Shown piece by piece: positions 1 to 12,710 of a DNA stretch of 64,000 nucleotides (position 1 is the stretch's first letter; every line of letters begins with the position of its first letter). The DNA lies in the NCBI RefSeq assembly GCF_963924675.1, contig NC_089239.1:3027001-3091000 (forward strand), written 5' to 3'. This DNA is from Phocoena phocoena. Its lineage: Eukaryota > Chordata > Mammalia > Artiodactyla > Phocoenidae. Position numbers and translations under genes: made by a program. The notes beneath the pieces are model-generated. The model saw only the letters and a list, made by a program, of their open reading frames with translations. It made no database searches and was not told where the DNA came from.

Positions 1-230
1 GGTTTTTAATTTTTGATAACGTTCAATTTATCTATCTTTTGATGTTGGTATTATATCTAAGAAGGTTTTGCCTGATCCAAGGTCAGGAAGATTTACTTCT
101 ATGTTTTCTTCTAAGATTCTCACAGCTTTAGTTTTAAATTGAAGTTATGATCCATGTGCATAGTGTACGTAAAGGGTCTAACTTCCTCCTTCTGAATGTA
201 GATATTCATACCCATCCATTTTTGTTTTAA
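1..230 (-). mobile_element. Old L1 fragment, minus strand, at window edge
   Basis: The antisense ORF2 signature 'aaggttttgcctgatccaaggtcaggaagattta' followed by 'ttcttctaagatt' and 'gggtctaacttc' matches the same stretch seen in the minus-strand L1 near 45.6 kb. It is cut off by the window start. Confidence 0.65.
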
Positions 231-1129
231 GCTTCATCTAGCTTCTTTAGTCAAGGTTCTTTTGTTGTTAAGTCAGAGAAACTAATTTGAGCAAAATTGT
301 GCAAAAAAAGGGAACTTACTGGAAGACCACTGATGTATGTTATGGTACATAAAGATAGCTGGGCCTCCTTGAGTAGTGAAATAAGGATCTGGAAAGCTGT
401 TAAGAATCCAGACAGTACTCCCCTTCTGACTTTCACCTTTGCTTCTGCCCATCTATTTGTTTTCTCTCTGAAGACCAACTTTTTCTGTTTCTCCACACAA
501 CGCTGAAGAGAGCCACACACACACTCTAAGTCTTCACCATGCCAGTTCAAGAAGATAGTTTTGAAGACCAGCCATCACTCAATCCCAATACTAAATTCCC
601 AGGAAACTCCAAATAATACAGCTAGAGACTGTTTTTCATCCCTAGTCCGATTGTATGTGACCAAAAGGATGGAGAGCCACAAGTAGGACACCCACAACTT
701 CAGGTTTCAGAGAAAGGGACTCCTGTAAACTGGGCAGAGAACCTCCCAAAAGTGTCCTCTTTGCTTAAAACCTCTTGTGAAAATAGATAATGCAAAGAAA
801 AACAACTTAAGTGAATTCTACTGAGATATTAAAGAATTGTTATAAAAATAGCTCAGAAAGTAGAAAATATTCCATATTTTTAATAATCAAAAAAACTGTA
901 ATCTAAAAATCATAATCATTGCCTATCAAGTAATAGTCTTTCCAATCAAAAATGACAATCATAAGTAGGGCAATCTGTGAGTCTGGTGCTAAATGGGTGA
1001 TGATTACCCAAAGCCAAAGGCACTGAACTTACTAGCTAAGTGGAAATTCAGGGCCACACAGCTAAAAGATACTTATATTTCAACAGGAAACCCCTTAACT
1101 TATAAAAAAGAATGCTTTAAAATGTCTAA

Positions 1130-1491
1130 GAGGGCTTCCCTGGTGGTGCAGTGGTTAAGAATCTGCCTGCCAATGCAGGGGACATGGGTTCAAGCCCTGG
1201 TCCGGGAAGATTCCACATGCCACGGAGCAACTAAGCAACCCTGTGCGTCACAACTACTGAGCCTGTGCTCTACAACCCGCGAGCTACAACTACTGAGCCC
1301 ACATGCCACAACTACTGAAGCCTGCACGCCTACAGCCTGTGCTCCGCAGTAACAGAAGCCACCGCAATGAGAAGCCCGTGCACCACAATGAAGAGTAGCC
1401 CCCCGCTTGCTGCAACTAGAGAAAGCCTGTGCGCAGCAACGAAGACCCAATGCAGCCAAAAATAAAAAAATAAATTTATTTTTTAAAAAAA
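1130..1491 (+). mobile_element. CHR-type tRNA-derived SINE, long form
   Basis: It begins 'gggcttccctggtggtgcag', has an RNA polymerase III B-box-like 'ggttcaagccc', the long tail with repeated 'acaactactgag' units, and ends in an A/T-rich tail. The 13-bp duplication 'ttaaaatgtctaa' flanks it (1117-1129 and 1492-1504). Open frames through it are artefacts. Confidence 0.92.
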
Positions 1492-1739
1492 TTAAAATGT
1501 CTAAAATTATATACTCTGAGAACTCCAAGATTATGGGATACTTCATTTACAACTTAGAGCAACACTTCTTATGAATCAAAGAACTCAGAAAAATCTGAAT
1601 CAAGTATTTCAAACCAATCACTATGATACAGTTTGCTTCTTGCCTAAAAGATGACCACATCAAAGCCTCAGAATGTGCCTGAGCTGGATGGGAAGACGAC
1701 AAAAGACAGCCATTACCACCATGTACTCAGCACCAGTAA

Positions 1740-1890
1740 CCTGCCAACCATGGAGCCAGGCACTCTGCGTTCACAGTGACACTGCCAGGAAGGTATCACT
1801 GTCCCCATGGTACGCTGAGCAATATCAGACTCAGAAGTTAAGTAATTTCCCCAAGTTCAATCACACCGTTAAGTGGCAGAGTTGATGGTA
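1740..1890 (+). mobile_element. MIR-like SINE fragment
   Basis: 'ccatggagccaggcactctgcg', 'aagttaagtaatttccccaagttcaatcacac' and 'agtggcagag' follow the MIR order. Highly diverged. Confidence 0.5.
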
Positions 1891-2217
1891 CTGTCGCTTT
1901 TGTCACAAGAGATCAGCAGAGTTCAACACGAAACTGGTCCTAGCAAACACCACCAAGGTCCTGTGGCTAATTCTCTCCTTCCTGCTCAGCCGTCTAGTCA
2001 CAGAGAACAAAGACCCACATCGTTCAAGATGTTCTATGGTCAACAGGGGCAGGTGTCTGTCTCATTCACCACTGTCTGCCCAGCACTTCACGTCTGACGC
2101 ACAGCAGTTCTCATTGATATCTGTGCACTGAAATACATTTGGAAGGTGATAGCACTTTTATTTAATAAGCTTCCAATCTGCTACTTGGGCGGAACACAGC
2201 AAGAATAGTAGTCCACA

Positions 2218-2558
2218 AATCTAAACTATGACACAAATTAACCTATCTATGAAACAGAACAGACTCACAGACATAGAGAACAGACTGGTGGTTGCCAAGG
2301 GGGAGGCGGTTGGGGGAGGGATGGAGTGGGAGGTTGGGATTAGCAGATGTAAGCTTTTATACATAGAATGGATCGACAACAAGGTGCTACTGTATAGCAT
2401 AGTGAACTATATTCAATATCACCTAATGAACCATAATGGTAAAGAATATCTTAAAAAAAGTATATATATATATATATATATATGTGTATAACTGGATCAC
2501 TTTGCTGTACAGCAGTAATTAACACAACACTGTAAATCAACTATACTTCAATTAAAAA
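2218..2558 (+). mobile_element. 5'-truncated L1 3' UTR with 17-bp duplication
   Basis: L1 3' UTR sequence ('acagactggtggttgcc', G-rich tract, 'ctttgctgtacagcag', 'caactatacttcaatt') with an A tail is flanked by a perfect 17-bp repeat 'aagaatagtagtccaca' (2201-2217 and 2559-2575). It contains a TA microsatellite. Confidence 0.9.
2460..2485. repeat. (TA)n microsatellite
   Basis: About eleven TA units followed by TGTG, inside an L1 3' UTR copy. Confidence 0.95.
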
Positions 2559-3241
2559 AAGAATAGTAGTCCACAGCATTCTTCCATTCAATACTTTTCC
2601 TAGTCATGAACTTGACTCAAATATGCAGGCATCTAGCCATAACTCTGTTTCACTAAGTAGTTTACAATTTCAGCAATGTTTTCTAAGCACCCCTCAATAA
2701 ACGTTCTCAGGCTAGGATCAAACAGCATAAAGGTGATTTTCTCCAAAATATTAACAGATTATAGTTCTGCACAGATACGTAAATGACAAGGGATAATCTT
2801 ACTGGGAATGTTCTTCATGAGCCAGAAACCATCTTTAGCGTCTTACTATGTCCTGACTCCTGTTAAGGAAATGACACAAACCAGCCACAAAACATATGAA
2901 GCCATTTCCTCGACTTTCCCAGTAACACATCTATTCGGCTGTAACTTATGCACCAGTCATAGCTTAAGCTAAAGGAAAGGCCCATTAATTTTAATCCGTA
3001 ACATAATTCCAGGAATACACTGTCATCCTGCAGTCAACTGCTTCCACAGAAACCAAAAAATTAAATTTTATTTCTACTGCTTAAATTATTTAAGTACCAT
3101 AGTATTCTTATTGAAGTCCCCCAAATTAAGATGGGGTCCGAAACAAACACTGTATTTTGACTCAACTTCTTAATATGACATTTTTATTAGCAAATGTTAC
3201 TATTTTTTAAAATAGATATGTTAATTCTTAGGTCTATTTTC

Positions 3242-3361
3242 CTTTTTCTTTTGGTCGCGCTGTGCAGCATGCGGGATCTTAGTTCCCTGACCAGGGATCA
3301 AACCCGTGCCCCCTGCAATGGAAGCTCAGAGTCTTAACCACCGGAATGCCAGGGAAGTCCC
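3242..3361 (-). mobile_element. tRNA-derived SINE (CHR-S-like), minus strand
   Basis: The minus strand begins 'ggacttccctggcattccgg' and includes 'ggatcttagttccctgac' in antisense. It is flanked by a 16-bp duplication with one mismatch, 'tcttaggt(c/t)tattttc' (3226-3241 and 3362-3377). Confidence 0.85.
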
Positions 3362-3784
3362 TCTTAGGTTTATTTTCTAATCATCTTTTCATTACCTAAA
3401 ACAATCATTTTGGTCCCCTGCCACTAAATGGATATTGAAGAGTTGGCTATGACATTTATATTTCGCATCCTTGATGACAACAAAAATAAAGCAAATTATG
3501 CTTTAGCCCCTGCAGTGTTAGAAAGAGCAACAGAGGCGCAGAGGCACAGGCTCTAAACCAAGGGCAGGCAATCAGGTCCCATAAATAAAAAGAGGCATTC
3601 CACCACTGTCCGCAGCTTGGCCTTCATTTTACCTCTTTTGGTTTCATCTACTTTCTTTTTCCCTCTTTCTTGAACTCTGAAAATAAAACTTAATGGCACT
3701 TAGAGGCACAACTTACTACTTCTGATCTTGCTCTTTCAATCAATATGCAGTTGCGGCAGAATAAAAAATATATTTGCCCTCTGT

Positions 3785-4490
3785 CCCTGGATCCTGGCGC
3801 TGAGCTCCTAAAACCCTGAGAATTTCCTGAGTGATGGGGTGTCTTTTATAACTCATCATGAGCTCTTTCCAGCCACACCGGAGCTTATGCTAACAGGGTG
3901 ATTCACTGTGGGACCCGCAGACCGCTTCAGGACGAGGGCTGGTCCCAGAGGAATTTTCAGCCCCACCCCCTGACCTCCAGGAAGGGACTGGCAGCAGAGT
4001 TCAAACACATGGCTAACGACTTCACTCATGTCTCTTTAGTGAAACCCCCCAATAAAACCCTAAACAACAGGGTTCAGAACTTCGGGGTGGGTGAGCACAT
4101 CACTGTGCTGGGAAGGCAGTGGGCTTGCGGGGTCCCAGAGCTCTGCGCTGCCTCTACCCCACACATCCCTGTGCATCTCCTTCATTTGGCTGTTCCTGAG
4201 TTGGATCCTGTACAATAAAAATGTAATCACAAGTATAGAGCTTCCCTGAGTTTCAAACCTGAGGGGCTTCATGGGAACTCCTGCATTTGCAGTTGGCTAG
4301 GCAGAAGTGTGGGTGCCCCAAGGACCCCATCCATATCTACCTGGCGTCTGCAGCGGGGACAGTCTTGTGGGACTGGGGCCTTAACTGCCGAGTCTGCCCC
4401 GAGTGTCAGAATAAAACGACTGTGACCTTAACTTGTGGGGTCTGAGCTACCTCAGGAAGCTGGTGTCAGAACATCGAGTTGGTATCAGGG
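3785..4490 (+). mobile_element. LTR-like element (endogenous-retrovirus-type solo LTR)
   Basis: Contains 'gagctcctaaaaccctgagaatttcctgag', 'aaaccccccaataaaaccc' and an 'aataaaa' polyadenylation region (about 4215), followed by a GC-rich 3' part ('gacagtcttgtgggactg'). The same blocks occur in reverse order and orientation at 42.84-43.73 kb, so both belong to one LTR family. No gag, pol or env remains. Family name not assigned. Confidence 0.6.
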
Positions 4491-4539
4491 AAACTGTTGA
4501 TGGAAAATGACAGAGTGGTGAACTCTTCTTGGAGATAAA

Positions 4540-7500
4540 GGATAAAAGAAGATAAAAGTTGCTTTCTTTTCATTTCCAAGTTCATAATTCCATATTCATT
4601 CATTTAGCTAGCATTTACAGAACACCTACTCTAGAGCAGGACAAGGGGCTCTGGGAGGTAAGGGCGGCGGCGATACTGAACAGGTGGTCAGGGTGGGCTA
4701 GGTGGAGAGGCAGACAGCTCTCAGTGGGGACTGGCAGCTGGTGAGGAAGGGCAGCATGTGGACATCTGACTGATAAACATCCGAGGCAGAGGGACGGGTC
4801 ACGCACGATGCCCCCAGCAGAAGGCGTGTGAGGACGAGCAGGGCGCTGCTGTGGGAAAGAACGCCAGCAAATGAGGTCAGAGTTCAAGAGGAAAGAGATA
4901 CGGGAACATACGTATGTGTATAACTGATTCACTTTGTTACAAAGCAGAAACTGACACACCATTGTAAAGCAATTATACTCCAATAAAGATGTTAAAAAAA
5001 AAAATGGAATGCAGTCTGAGTGGTACCAAGGGCTCAGGTCACTTGGGCTCTGATATATCACTGTGAGTCCTTTGGCTTTTACCCTGAGTGAAATGGGGCA
5101 CCAGTGCAGGGCTCTAAGCAGAAAACCTCACTGCGGCTGCTGGGTTCACATGAGACTCTGGGGCAGGCAACTACAGAAACACCGACACTAGTCAGGAAGT
5201 TACCAACATGATATGGGCAAGAGATGATGGCAGCCAGACCAATATGGTAGCAGTAAAGGTAATAATTTTTATCATAAAACTTTTTTACTCCTAAAAATTC
5301 CACTATACATCTGTAACAAGTAAGGTGCTTTCCTGTGCCTTACTAACCATGGTTCTGATACTACACCTAACATAACAAAGAAACACTCCCAGAATACCAC
5401 CTAATACTCAATCTATATTCAAACTTCCTCCATTACATCCTTGAAATGTCTTTGTTCACACAAGATCCAAGCTTCATGCATTGCATTTGGTTTGGTTTTG
5501 GAACTGTGGTAGGAACACTTAACATGACCTCTGCCCTCTCAAGAGACATTCAAGATCAGAGTACAGTGCTACTAACCCCAAGCACAGCGCCGCACAGCAG
5601 GCCTGAAGGGCTTACGCATCTCATGCACCTGAAACTTCATACCTGTTGAACAGCAGCTCCCGTTTCCCCCATATCCCAGTCCCCGGCAGCCACCACTTCA
5701 CTCTGCTTCCATGAGTCTGACCACTTCAGACACCTCCCAGAAGCGGAGTGGAGCAGTCTGCCCCCTGGGACTGGCTTTCTCACGTAGCATGACGTCCTCC
5801 GGGGCATCCACGCTCTGCACGCGGCAGGTCTTCCAGAAGAACCACGTGATGCGTTTGGTCAGTGTCTTTCTCTCTGGACTCTGTGATCTAGAAGAGTCCA
5901 CCCCGTTCCTTTCTTCTCTTGACATTCACTTGCTGAAGAGACCAGGTCAACTGTCCTGTGAAATATCCCACTTTCTGGATTTTCCTGATCCTCTCCTTGT
6001 GATTCAGTCTAACCTATTCCTCTGTCCTCTGTATTTCTCTGTTACCTGGAAGTTAGATCTAAAGGCTGGATTTAGCTATATTTTAAAAGTGTAGCCTTCA
6101 GTGTTTGCTGATGGGTTGGATGCAGGATGTGGAGAAAAAGAAAGAGAGGTTTCACGGTCTGAGCAGCTCAAGGCCAGAAATGCCAACAACTGAAATGAGA
6201 AGACTTTGACTGAGTGGGTCTGAGCAGAAGACAGGGTTTAGTTCTAGATGCGATGACTCTGAGATATCTTTTAGACCCACCTGGAGACGCTAAGTAGACA
6301 ATCAGACAAGTCTGGACGTCAGAGGAGAGGTTCTCGCTGGAGATAAAAATCTGAGCGTCCTTAGGATAGGGATGCTATTTAAGGCTAAGAGACTAGACGA
6401 AATCACTGAGGGGGTGAACGCAAACAAAAGAGAAGAGGGGCCAGGCCTGAGTCCTTAAGCTCTGCGTCCTTAGGCGGGAGCACAGGAGAGCGAAACCAGC
6501 GCAGGAAATGCAGATCATCCAATGAGACAGGAGAGAAACCTGGAAGGTCACAGTATCCTGGAGGTCAAATCTTATTAAGTGTCAGATGGAAGTAATAAGC
6601 AGATGAGCATCTGTCCTTTGAACGCCACTGCCAGTCCAGACGAGGACTGAGAACGGGCATTAGCATCAGCAACAAGTGCAGTTCTAACATGATGGTGGGG
6701 AAACCGTGACGGAATTAAGGGGGGCGGGGGTGGGGGAGAACTCTGAGACAGATGCTGCACAGGCAGGAGAACGGGAGCAGTGGCTGACAGGAGTGGGATC
6801 CTGAGAAGTCTGTTTAAAGACAAATAAGCCTGCTTCCCTGCTAGTGGATATGACCCTGCAGAGCAGGCAAAGCCGTGGGTGCTGCAAAGAGGGGAGAACT
6901 GGTAAAGCAAAGATCCTGAGTAGGTGAGAGGCAAAAGGACCCAACAGACAACGTGCAGCCGCTGACTTTACGACAGGACTGCCCCAGCACAGCTCGAAGG
7001 CGGTAACGGGCAGCGAGGTGGCCACATTGATGCCGGTGGGGGCAAACGTAGTCGGGGAGTCAACAGAGATTCTCTTGTATGTGTTTCAACTTTCTCAGAA
7101 ATAGGCGGTCCCTTACCTTGGAAGGTAATCAGAGGAGAGAGTGGGGAAGTGGTGCTGAAGGTCTGCAGAAAGGACAGTGGGAGACGGTCACCCGGAAGAG
7201 GGGTAGTGAGAGGGCTGGGGAAGTACCAGATGACCAGGGGTTCACACTGGGAAATGTAAAATGAGACGCACCAGCAAGTCTGTGTCTTTTCCAGTTCGGT
7301 TCAGCCGCATAGGTGAGACACAGAACTGGTGGGATATTAGATTTAACCAAGTTGTGGTTTAGCTAAAAATGTACAAAGAAATAAAAAAGGGGCAGAGAAG
7401 CTAAAAATGTACACAGGGAGTAATTATGACTGACCACGGAATTTCAGCTGAATAAGAGGAAAGAAAGAGGGGAAGGTGAAGGACAGTGTTGAGACCCCAC

Positions 7501-7900
7501 CTGCCCTCAAGAACTGAAGGATGGCTGGAGATGTGCGGCCAGAGAGAGAGGGAAAGACGGGAGGCAGTGGTCAGACGGCGGGAGAGAGCAAATCGAGACC
7601 ACAGAGGGTCACAGATTACTGGTGATGATAAGCCATGGGTTATGACCTCGAGATTGAGTGGCTGAAACTGGGTAGAGGATGAGACCAAAGCAGATGAGTC
7701 AAGGAGTTGACAGGCAACGGTCTGAAGGACCATATCCAAGTCCCCAGGAATTTCAGCAAGGGTGGTACTGGAAAGAGCAGCAGGATGCCTGGATCCAAAG
7801 CTGCTGAGAAACGAGAGGGATGATGTCATAAGACTCAAAATTGGGGGGTGTTAGGGAAGATGTGAGGGGAACGGCCTGGAAGCAGCACTGACGAGGCACC
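4540..7900. other. Region of unassigned old repeats, no gene
   Basis: A stretch of purine-rich text with phrases such as 'gggcaagagatgatggcagc', 'ttgctgatgggttggatgcagg' and 'ctggacgtcagaggagaggttc' resembles an abundant old mammalian interspersed repeat, split by other sequence at about 5250-6060. I cannot name the family. The 60-145 codon open frames here match no known protein. Confidence 0.4.
4908..5003 (+). mobile_element. Short L1 3' end fragment
   Basis: 'gggaacatacgtatgtgtat', 'ctgattcactttgttacaaag' and 'ttatactccaataaagatgtt' with an A run match the last 95 bases of the full-length L1 at 18.3 kb. Strongly 5'-truncated. Confidence 0.85.
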
Positions 7901-8399
7901 ATGCTAAGCCAAGTGGTACATGAAGAAGAAACAGCCTTACTTAGAAGCCTGCAGAGGCAGTGCTGTTACGGGAGAAGAGGATTCTTTCAGGCCCGAAATT
8001 GATCAGTGCAAAGCAGTGATTGTTCTCTGGCAGGTGTACCATAGGTTCACCAAGAATCACAGGTTTTACAGCATAAACAGTCAGCTCAAGTTCTTGTTGT
8101 CTCACATAGAACATGCTGTGCTCTCCAAAGTGGGTGCTGCTTTGTAAAAATCTTTACAAAGGCTAATGTTAATTTTCTTCAAACCAAGAAGTAGAAAATA
8201 GGAAAGAAAATTCTATAAATTTGAGTTTTGATAATATTAAGAGTCACAGGTCCCTAAAAACTTAAGGGCCCCCTCAAGAAAATGTTTTCATTTTGTATTT
8301 GTTGGTATATAGATGTAAAAGGATAAACTACATCTTAAGTGTTTTCAGTGCCTGATCTATTATTAAAAATTACTTCAATGAACAAGAATCTAATCATCC

Positions 8400-8869
8400 A
8401 TGGATGTTGTCTGTCCAGTCATTAGACAGTTCAACATAATCAAAATCCTGAAAATATGGGAAAGGAATCTTTGCAATAAATAGTGCAAAAAAAAGAGAGA
8501 CCCTTATATCATACACAAAAAGTAGTAACTGAGAATGCGTCATAGACCTAAATATAAGCATTAAAACTATAATACTTCTGGACGAAAACAGAGGAGAAAA
8601 TCTTAGAGACCCTGAGTTTGGTAAAGGTTTCTTAATACAATTAAAAAAAAAAAGTGAACTTAAAAAAATATATTAAATAATAAGTATTTAATAATTAAAA
8701 CTTTAAAAATATTTGCTCTGCAAAGACACTATTAAGAAAAAAAAAGGGAAGCCACAGGCTGGGAGAAAATATTTTAAAACATACATCTGAGAAAGAACTT
8801 GTATTTAGAATATATAAAGAACTCTAAATTTAATAAGATGAAAACAATTCAATTAAAAAATAGGAAAAA
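8400..8869 (+). mobile_element. Ancient L1 ORF2 fragment, left part of outermost nest layer
   Basis: Degenerate sequence recalls the L1 ORF2 C-terminal part: 'ggagaaaatcttagagaccctgag', a 'gggtaaaggtttctta'-type stretch, then 'gctctgcaaagacac' and 'gggagaaaatatttt'. It ends at the insertion site of the younger L1 and appears to continue at 20339 and 21570. Confidence 0.7.
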
Positions 8870-10788
8870 CCCACAAAACACAACAAAGGACACTACATAA
8901 TGATCAAGGGATCAATCCAAGAAGAAGATATAACAATTGTAAACATTTATACACCCAACAGAGGAGCACCTCAATACATAAGGCAAATGCTAATAGCCAT
9001 AAAAGGGGAAATCGACAGTAACACAGTAATAGTGGGGGACTTTAACACCCCACTTACACCAACAGATAGATCATCCAGACAGAAAATTAATAAGGAAACA
9101 CGACCCTTAAACGACACATTAGACCAATAGACTTAATTAATATCTACAGGACATTCCAGCCGAAACCAGCAGAATACACTTTCTTCTCAACTGCACACAG
9201 AACATTCTCCAGGATAGATCACATCTTGGGTCACAAACCAAGCCTCGGTAAATTTAAGAAAACTGAAATCGTATCAAGCATTTTTTCCGACAACATTATG
9301 AAATTAGAAATCAATTACAGGAAAAAAACTGTACAAAACACAAACACATGGAGGCTAAACAATATGCTACTAAATAACCAAGAAATCACTGAAGAAATCA
9401 AAGAAGAAATAAGAAACTAACTAGAAACAAATGACAATGAAAACACAATGACCCAAAACCTATGGGATGCAACAAAAGCAGTTCTAAGAGGGAAGTTTAT
9501 AGTAATTCAATCTCACCTCAAGAAACAAGAAAAATCTCAAAAAAACAATCTAATCTTACACCTAAAGGAACCAGAGAAAGAAGAACAAACAAAACCCAAA
9601 GTCAGTAGAAGGAAAGAAATCATAAAGATCAGAGCAGAAATAAATGAAAGAGAAACAAAAAAACACTAGCAAGGCTCAATAAAACTAAAAGCTGGTTCTT
9701 TGAGAAGATAAACAAAATTGATAAACCTTTAGCCAGACTCATCAAGAAAAAAAGGTAGAGGACTCAAATCAATAAAATTAGAAGTGAAAAAGGAGAAGTT
9801 ATAACTGACACCGCAGAAATACAAAGGATCATGAGACTACTACAAGCAACTATATGCCAATAAAATGGACAACCTGGAAGAAATGGACAAATTCTTAGAA
9901 AAGTACAAGCTTCCAAGACTGAACCAGGAAGAATTAGAAAATATGAACAGACCAACCACAAGTAATGAAATTGAAACTGTGATTAAAAATTTTCCAACAA
10001 GCAAAATTCCAGGACCAGATGGCTTCACAGGTGAATTCTATCAAATATTTACAGAACACCTAACACAGACCCTTCTCAAACTCTTCCAAAAAATTACAAA
10101 GGGAGGAACATTCCCAAACTCATTCTACGAGGCCACCATCACCCTGATACCAAAACCAAAGATATCACAAAAAAAGAAAATTACAGGCCAATATCACTGA
10201 TGAACATAGGTGCAAAAATCCTCAACAAAATACTAGCAAACAGAATCCAACAACACATTAAAAAGATCATACACCATGATCAAGTGGGATTTACCCCAGG
10301 GATGCACGGATTCTTCAATATACGCAAATCAATCAATGTGATACACCATATTAACAAGTTGAAGAATAAAAACCATACAATCATGCAGAAAAAGCTTTTG
10401 ACAAAATTCAGCACCCATTTATGATAAAAACTCTCCAGAAAGTGTACATAGAGGGAACCTACCTCAACATAATAAAGTCCATATACAACAAACCCACAGC
10501 CAATATTGTCCTCAATGGTGAAAAACTGAAACCATTTCCACTAAGATCAGGAATAAGACAAGGGTGCCCACGCTTGCCACTATTATTTAACATAGCTTTG
10601 GAAGTCTTAGCCATGGCAATCAGAGAAGAAAAAGAAATAAAAGGAATCCAAATTGGCAAAGAAGTAAAACTGTCACTGTTTGCGGATCACATGATACTAT
10701 ACATAGAAAATCCTAAAGATGCCACCAGAAAACTACTAGAACTAATCAATGAATTTAGTAAAGTTGCAGGATACAAAATTAATATACG
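8870..10788 (+). mobile_element. 5'-truncated L1, left part (split by the full-length L1)
   Basis: ORF2-like sequence starts in the endonuclease region (IVNIYTPN, GDFNTPLTP) and runs through the reverse transcriptase, with several stops and frameshifts. The catalytic FADD motif reads FADH at about 10680, so the enzyme is dead irrespective of the frameshifts. The copy is interrupted at the 14-bp duplication and resumes after it. Its outer flanks carry an imperfect 11-bp duplication, 'aatagg(a/c)aaaa', at 8859 and 20339. Confidence 0.88.
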
Positions 10789-11448
10789 CCTTGAAGATGG
10801 CGGAAGAGTAAGACGCGGAGATCGCCTTCCTCCCCACGGATACACCAGAAATACATCTACACGTGGAACAACTCCTACAGAACACCTACTGAAGGCTGGC
10901 AGAAGACCTCAGACCTCCCAAAAGGCAAGAAACTCCCCACGTACCTGGGTAGGGCAAAAGAAAAAAAGAAAAAACAGAGACAAAAGAATAAGGACGGCAC
11001 CTGCACCAGTGGGAGGGAGCTGTGAAGGAGGAAAAGTTTCCACACACTAGGAAGCCCCTCCGCGGGCGGAGACTGCGGGAGGCAGAGGGGGGAGCTTCGG
11101 GACCGCGGAGTAGTGCACAGCGACGGGTGCGGAGGGCAAAGCGGGGAGATTCCTGCACAGACGATCGGTGCCGACCGGCACTCACCAACCTGAGAGGCTT
11201 GTCTGCTCACCCGCCGGGGCGGGCGGGGCTGCGAGCGGAGGCTCGGGTTTCAGTTTTGGACGGAGCGCAGGGAGAAGACTGGGATTGGTGGCTTGAACAT
11301 AGCCTGAAGGGGTTAGTGCACCACGACTAGCCGGGAGGGAGCTCGGGGAAAAGCCTGCACCTGCCGAAGAGGGAAGAGACTTTTTCTTCCCTCTTTGTTT
11401 CCTGGTGCGCGAGGAGAGGGGTTTAAGAGCGCTGCTTAAAGGAGCTCC

Positions 11449-11575
11449 AGAGACTGGCGCGAGCCGCGGCTAGAAGCGCGGACCCCAGAGACGGGCGCGA
11501 GCCGCGGCTAAAAGCGCGAACCCCAGAGACGGGCGCGAGCCGCGGCTAAAACCGCGGACCCCAGAGACGGGCGGG
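11449..11575 (+). repeat. 38-bp tandem repeat in L1 5' UTR
   Basis: There are three full copies (starting 11449, 11487, 11525) and a partial fourth of a unit 'agagacgggcgcgagccgcg...' that differ at only a few bases. It lies in the CpG-rich promoter part of the full-length L1. Confidence 0.9.
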
Positions 11576-12294
11576 AGACGCTAAGGCTGCTGCTGCCGCC
11601 ACCAAGGGGCCTGTGTGCGAGCCTCTCCACACCTCTCTTCCGCGGAGCCTGTGTAGCCCGCCACTGCCAGGTTCCCGGGATCCAGGGACAACTTCCCCGG
11701 GAGTACGCACAGCGGGCCTCAGGCTGGTGCAACATCACGCCGGCCTCTGCCGCAACGTCACGCCGCCTCTGCTGCCGCAGGCCCGCCCCGCACGCAGTGC
11801 CCCTCCTTCCCCCATCCCCCAACCCCCGGCCTGAGTGAGCCGGAGCCCCCGAATCAGCGGCTCCTTTAACCCCGTCCTGTCTGAGCAAAAAACAGACGCC
11901 CTCCAGCGACCTACACGCAGAGGCAGGGCCAAATCCAAAGCTGAGCTCCTGTGAGCTGTGAGAACAAAGAAGAGAAAGGGAAATCTCTCCCAGCAGCCAC
12001 AGAAGCAGCGGATTAAAGCTCCACAATCAACTTGATATACCCTGCATCTGTGGAATACCTGAATAGACAAGGAATGATCCCAAATTGAAGAGGGGGAATT
12101 TAGGAGCGAGATCTATGATTTTTTTCCCTTTTCCTCTTTTTGTGAATGTGTACGTATATGCTTCTGTGTGAGATCTTGTCTGTATACTCTTGCTTCCACC
12201 ATTTGTCCTAGGGCTCTATCTGTCCATGGTTTTTTTAAAAAAAATTTTTTCTTAATAATTAATTTTAATTGTAAAAACTTTATTATACTTTACC

Positions 12295-12710
12295 TTCGTT
12301 CTTTCTTTCTTTCCTTCCTTCCTTCCCTCCTTTAGACAACGAATCACCCCAAATTGAGGAGGTGGTCTCTGAGAGCAAGATTTATGATTTTTCCCCCTTT
12401 ACCTCTTTTTGTGAACGTGTATGTGTACGCTTCTGTGTAAGATTTTCTCTGTATAGCTTTGCTTCCAACATTTGTCCTAAGGTTCTATCCGTCCCTTTTT
12501 TTTTTTCTAAATATTTTTTTAATTCAATAACTATATTATACTTTATTTTATTTTTACTGTATCTTCTTTCTTTGTCTTTTTTCCTTCTTTCCCTCCTTCC
12601 TTCCTTCCTTCCTTCCTCCCTCCCTCCCTCCTTTGTTTCCTTCTTTGCTTCTTTCTTCCTTCCTTCCTTCCTTTCCTCCTTTCCTTCTTTCTTTCCTCAT
12701 ACTTCTACTA
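12295..12710. repeat. Pyrimidine-rich CCTT/CTTT microsatellite tracts in L1 5' UTR
   Basis: Runs of TTCC/TTTC occur at about 12300-12330 and 12585-12700, each at the end of a copy of the 269-bp duplicated unit. They give spurious Phe/Leu/Ser-rich open frames. Confidence 0.85.

Noticed and set aside
1134..1200. Possible tRNA gene signal (A and B box)
   Set aside because: The boxes belong to a tRNA-derived SINE with tail and target duplication; no cloverleaf-competent tRNA.
11449..11575. Possible CRISPR-like array (regular 38-bp units)
   Set aside because: Units are contiguous with no variable spacers and lie in an L1 promoter of a mammalian genome.
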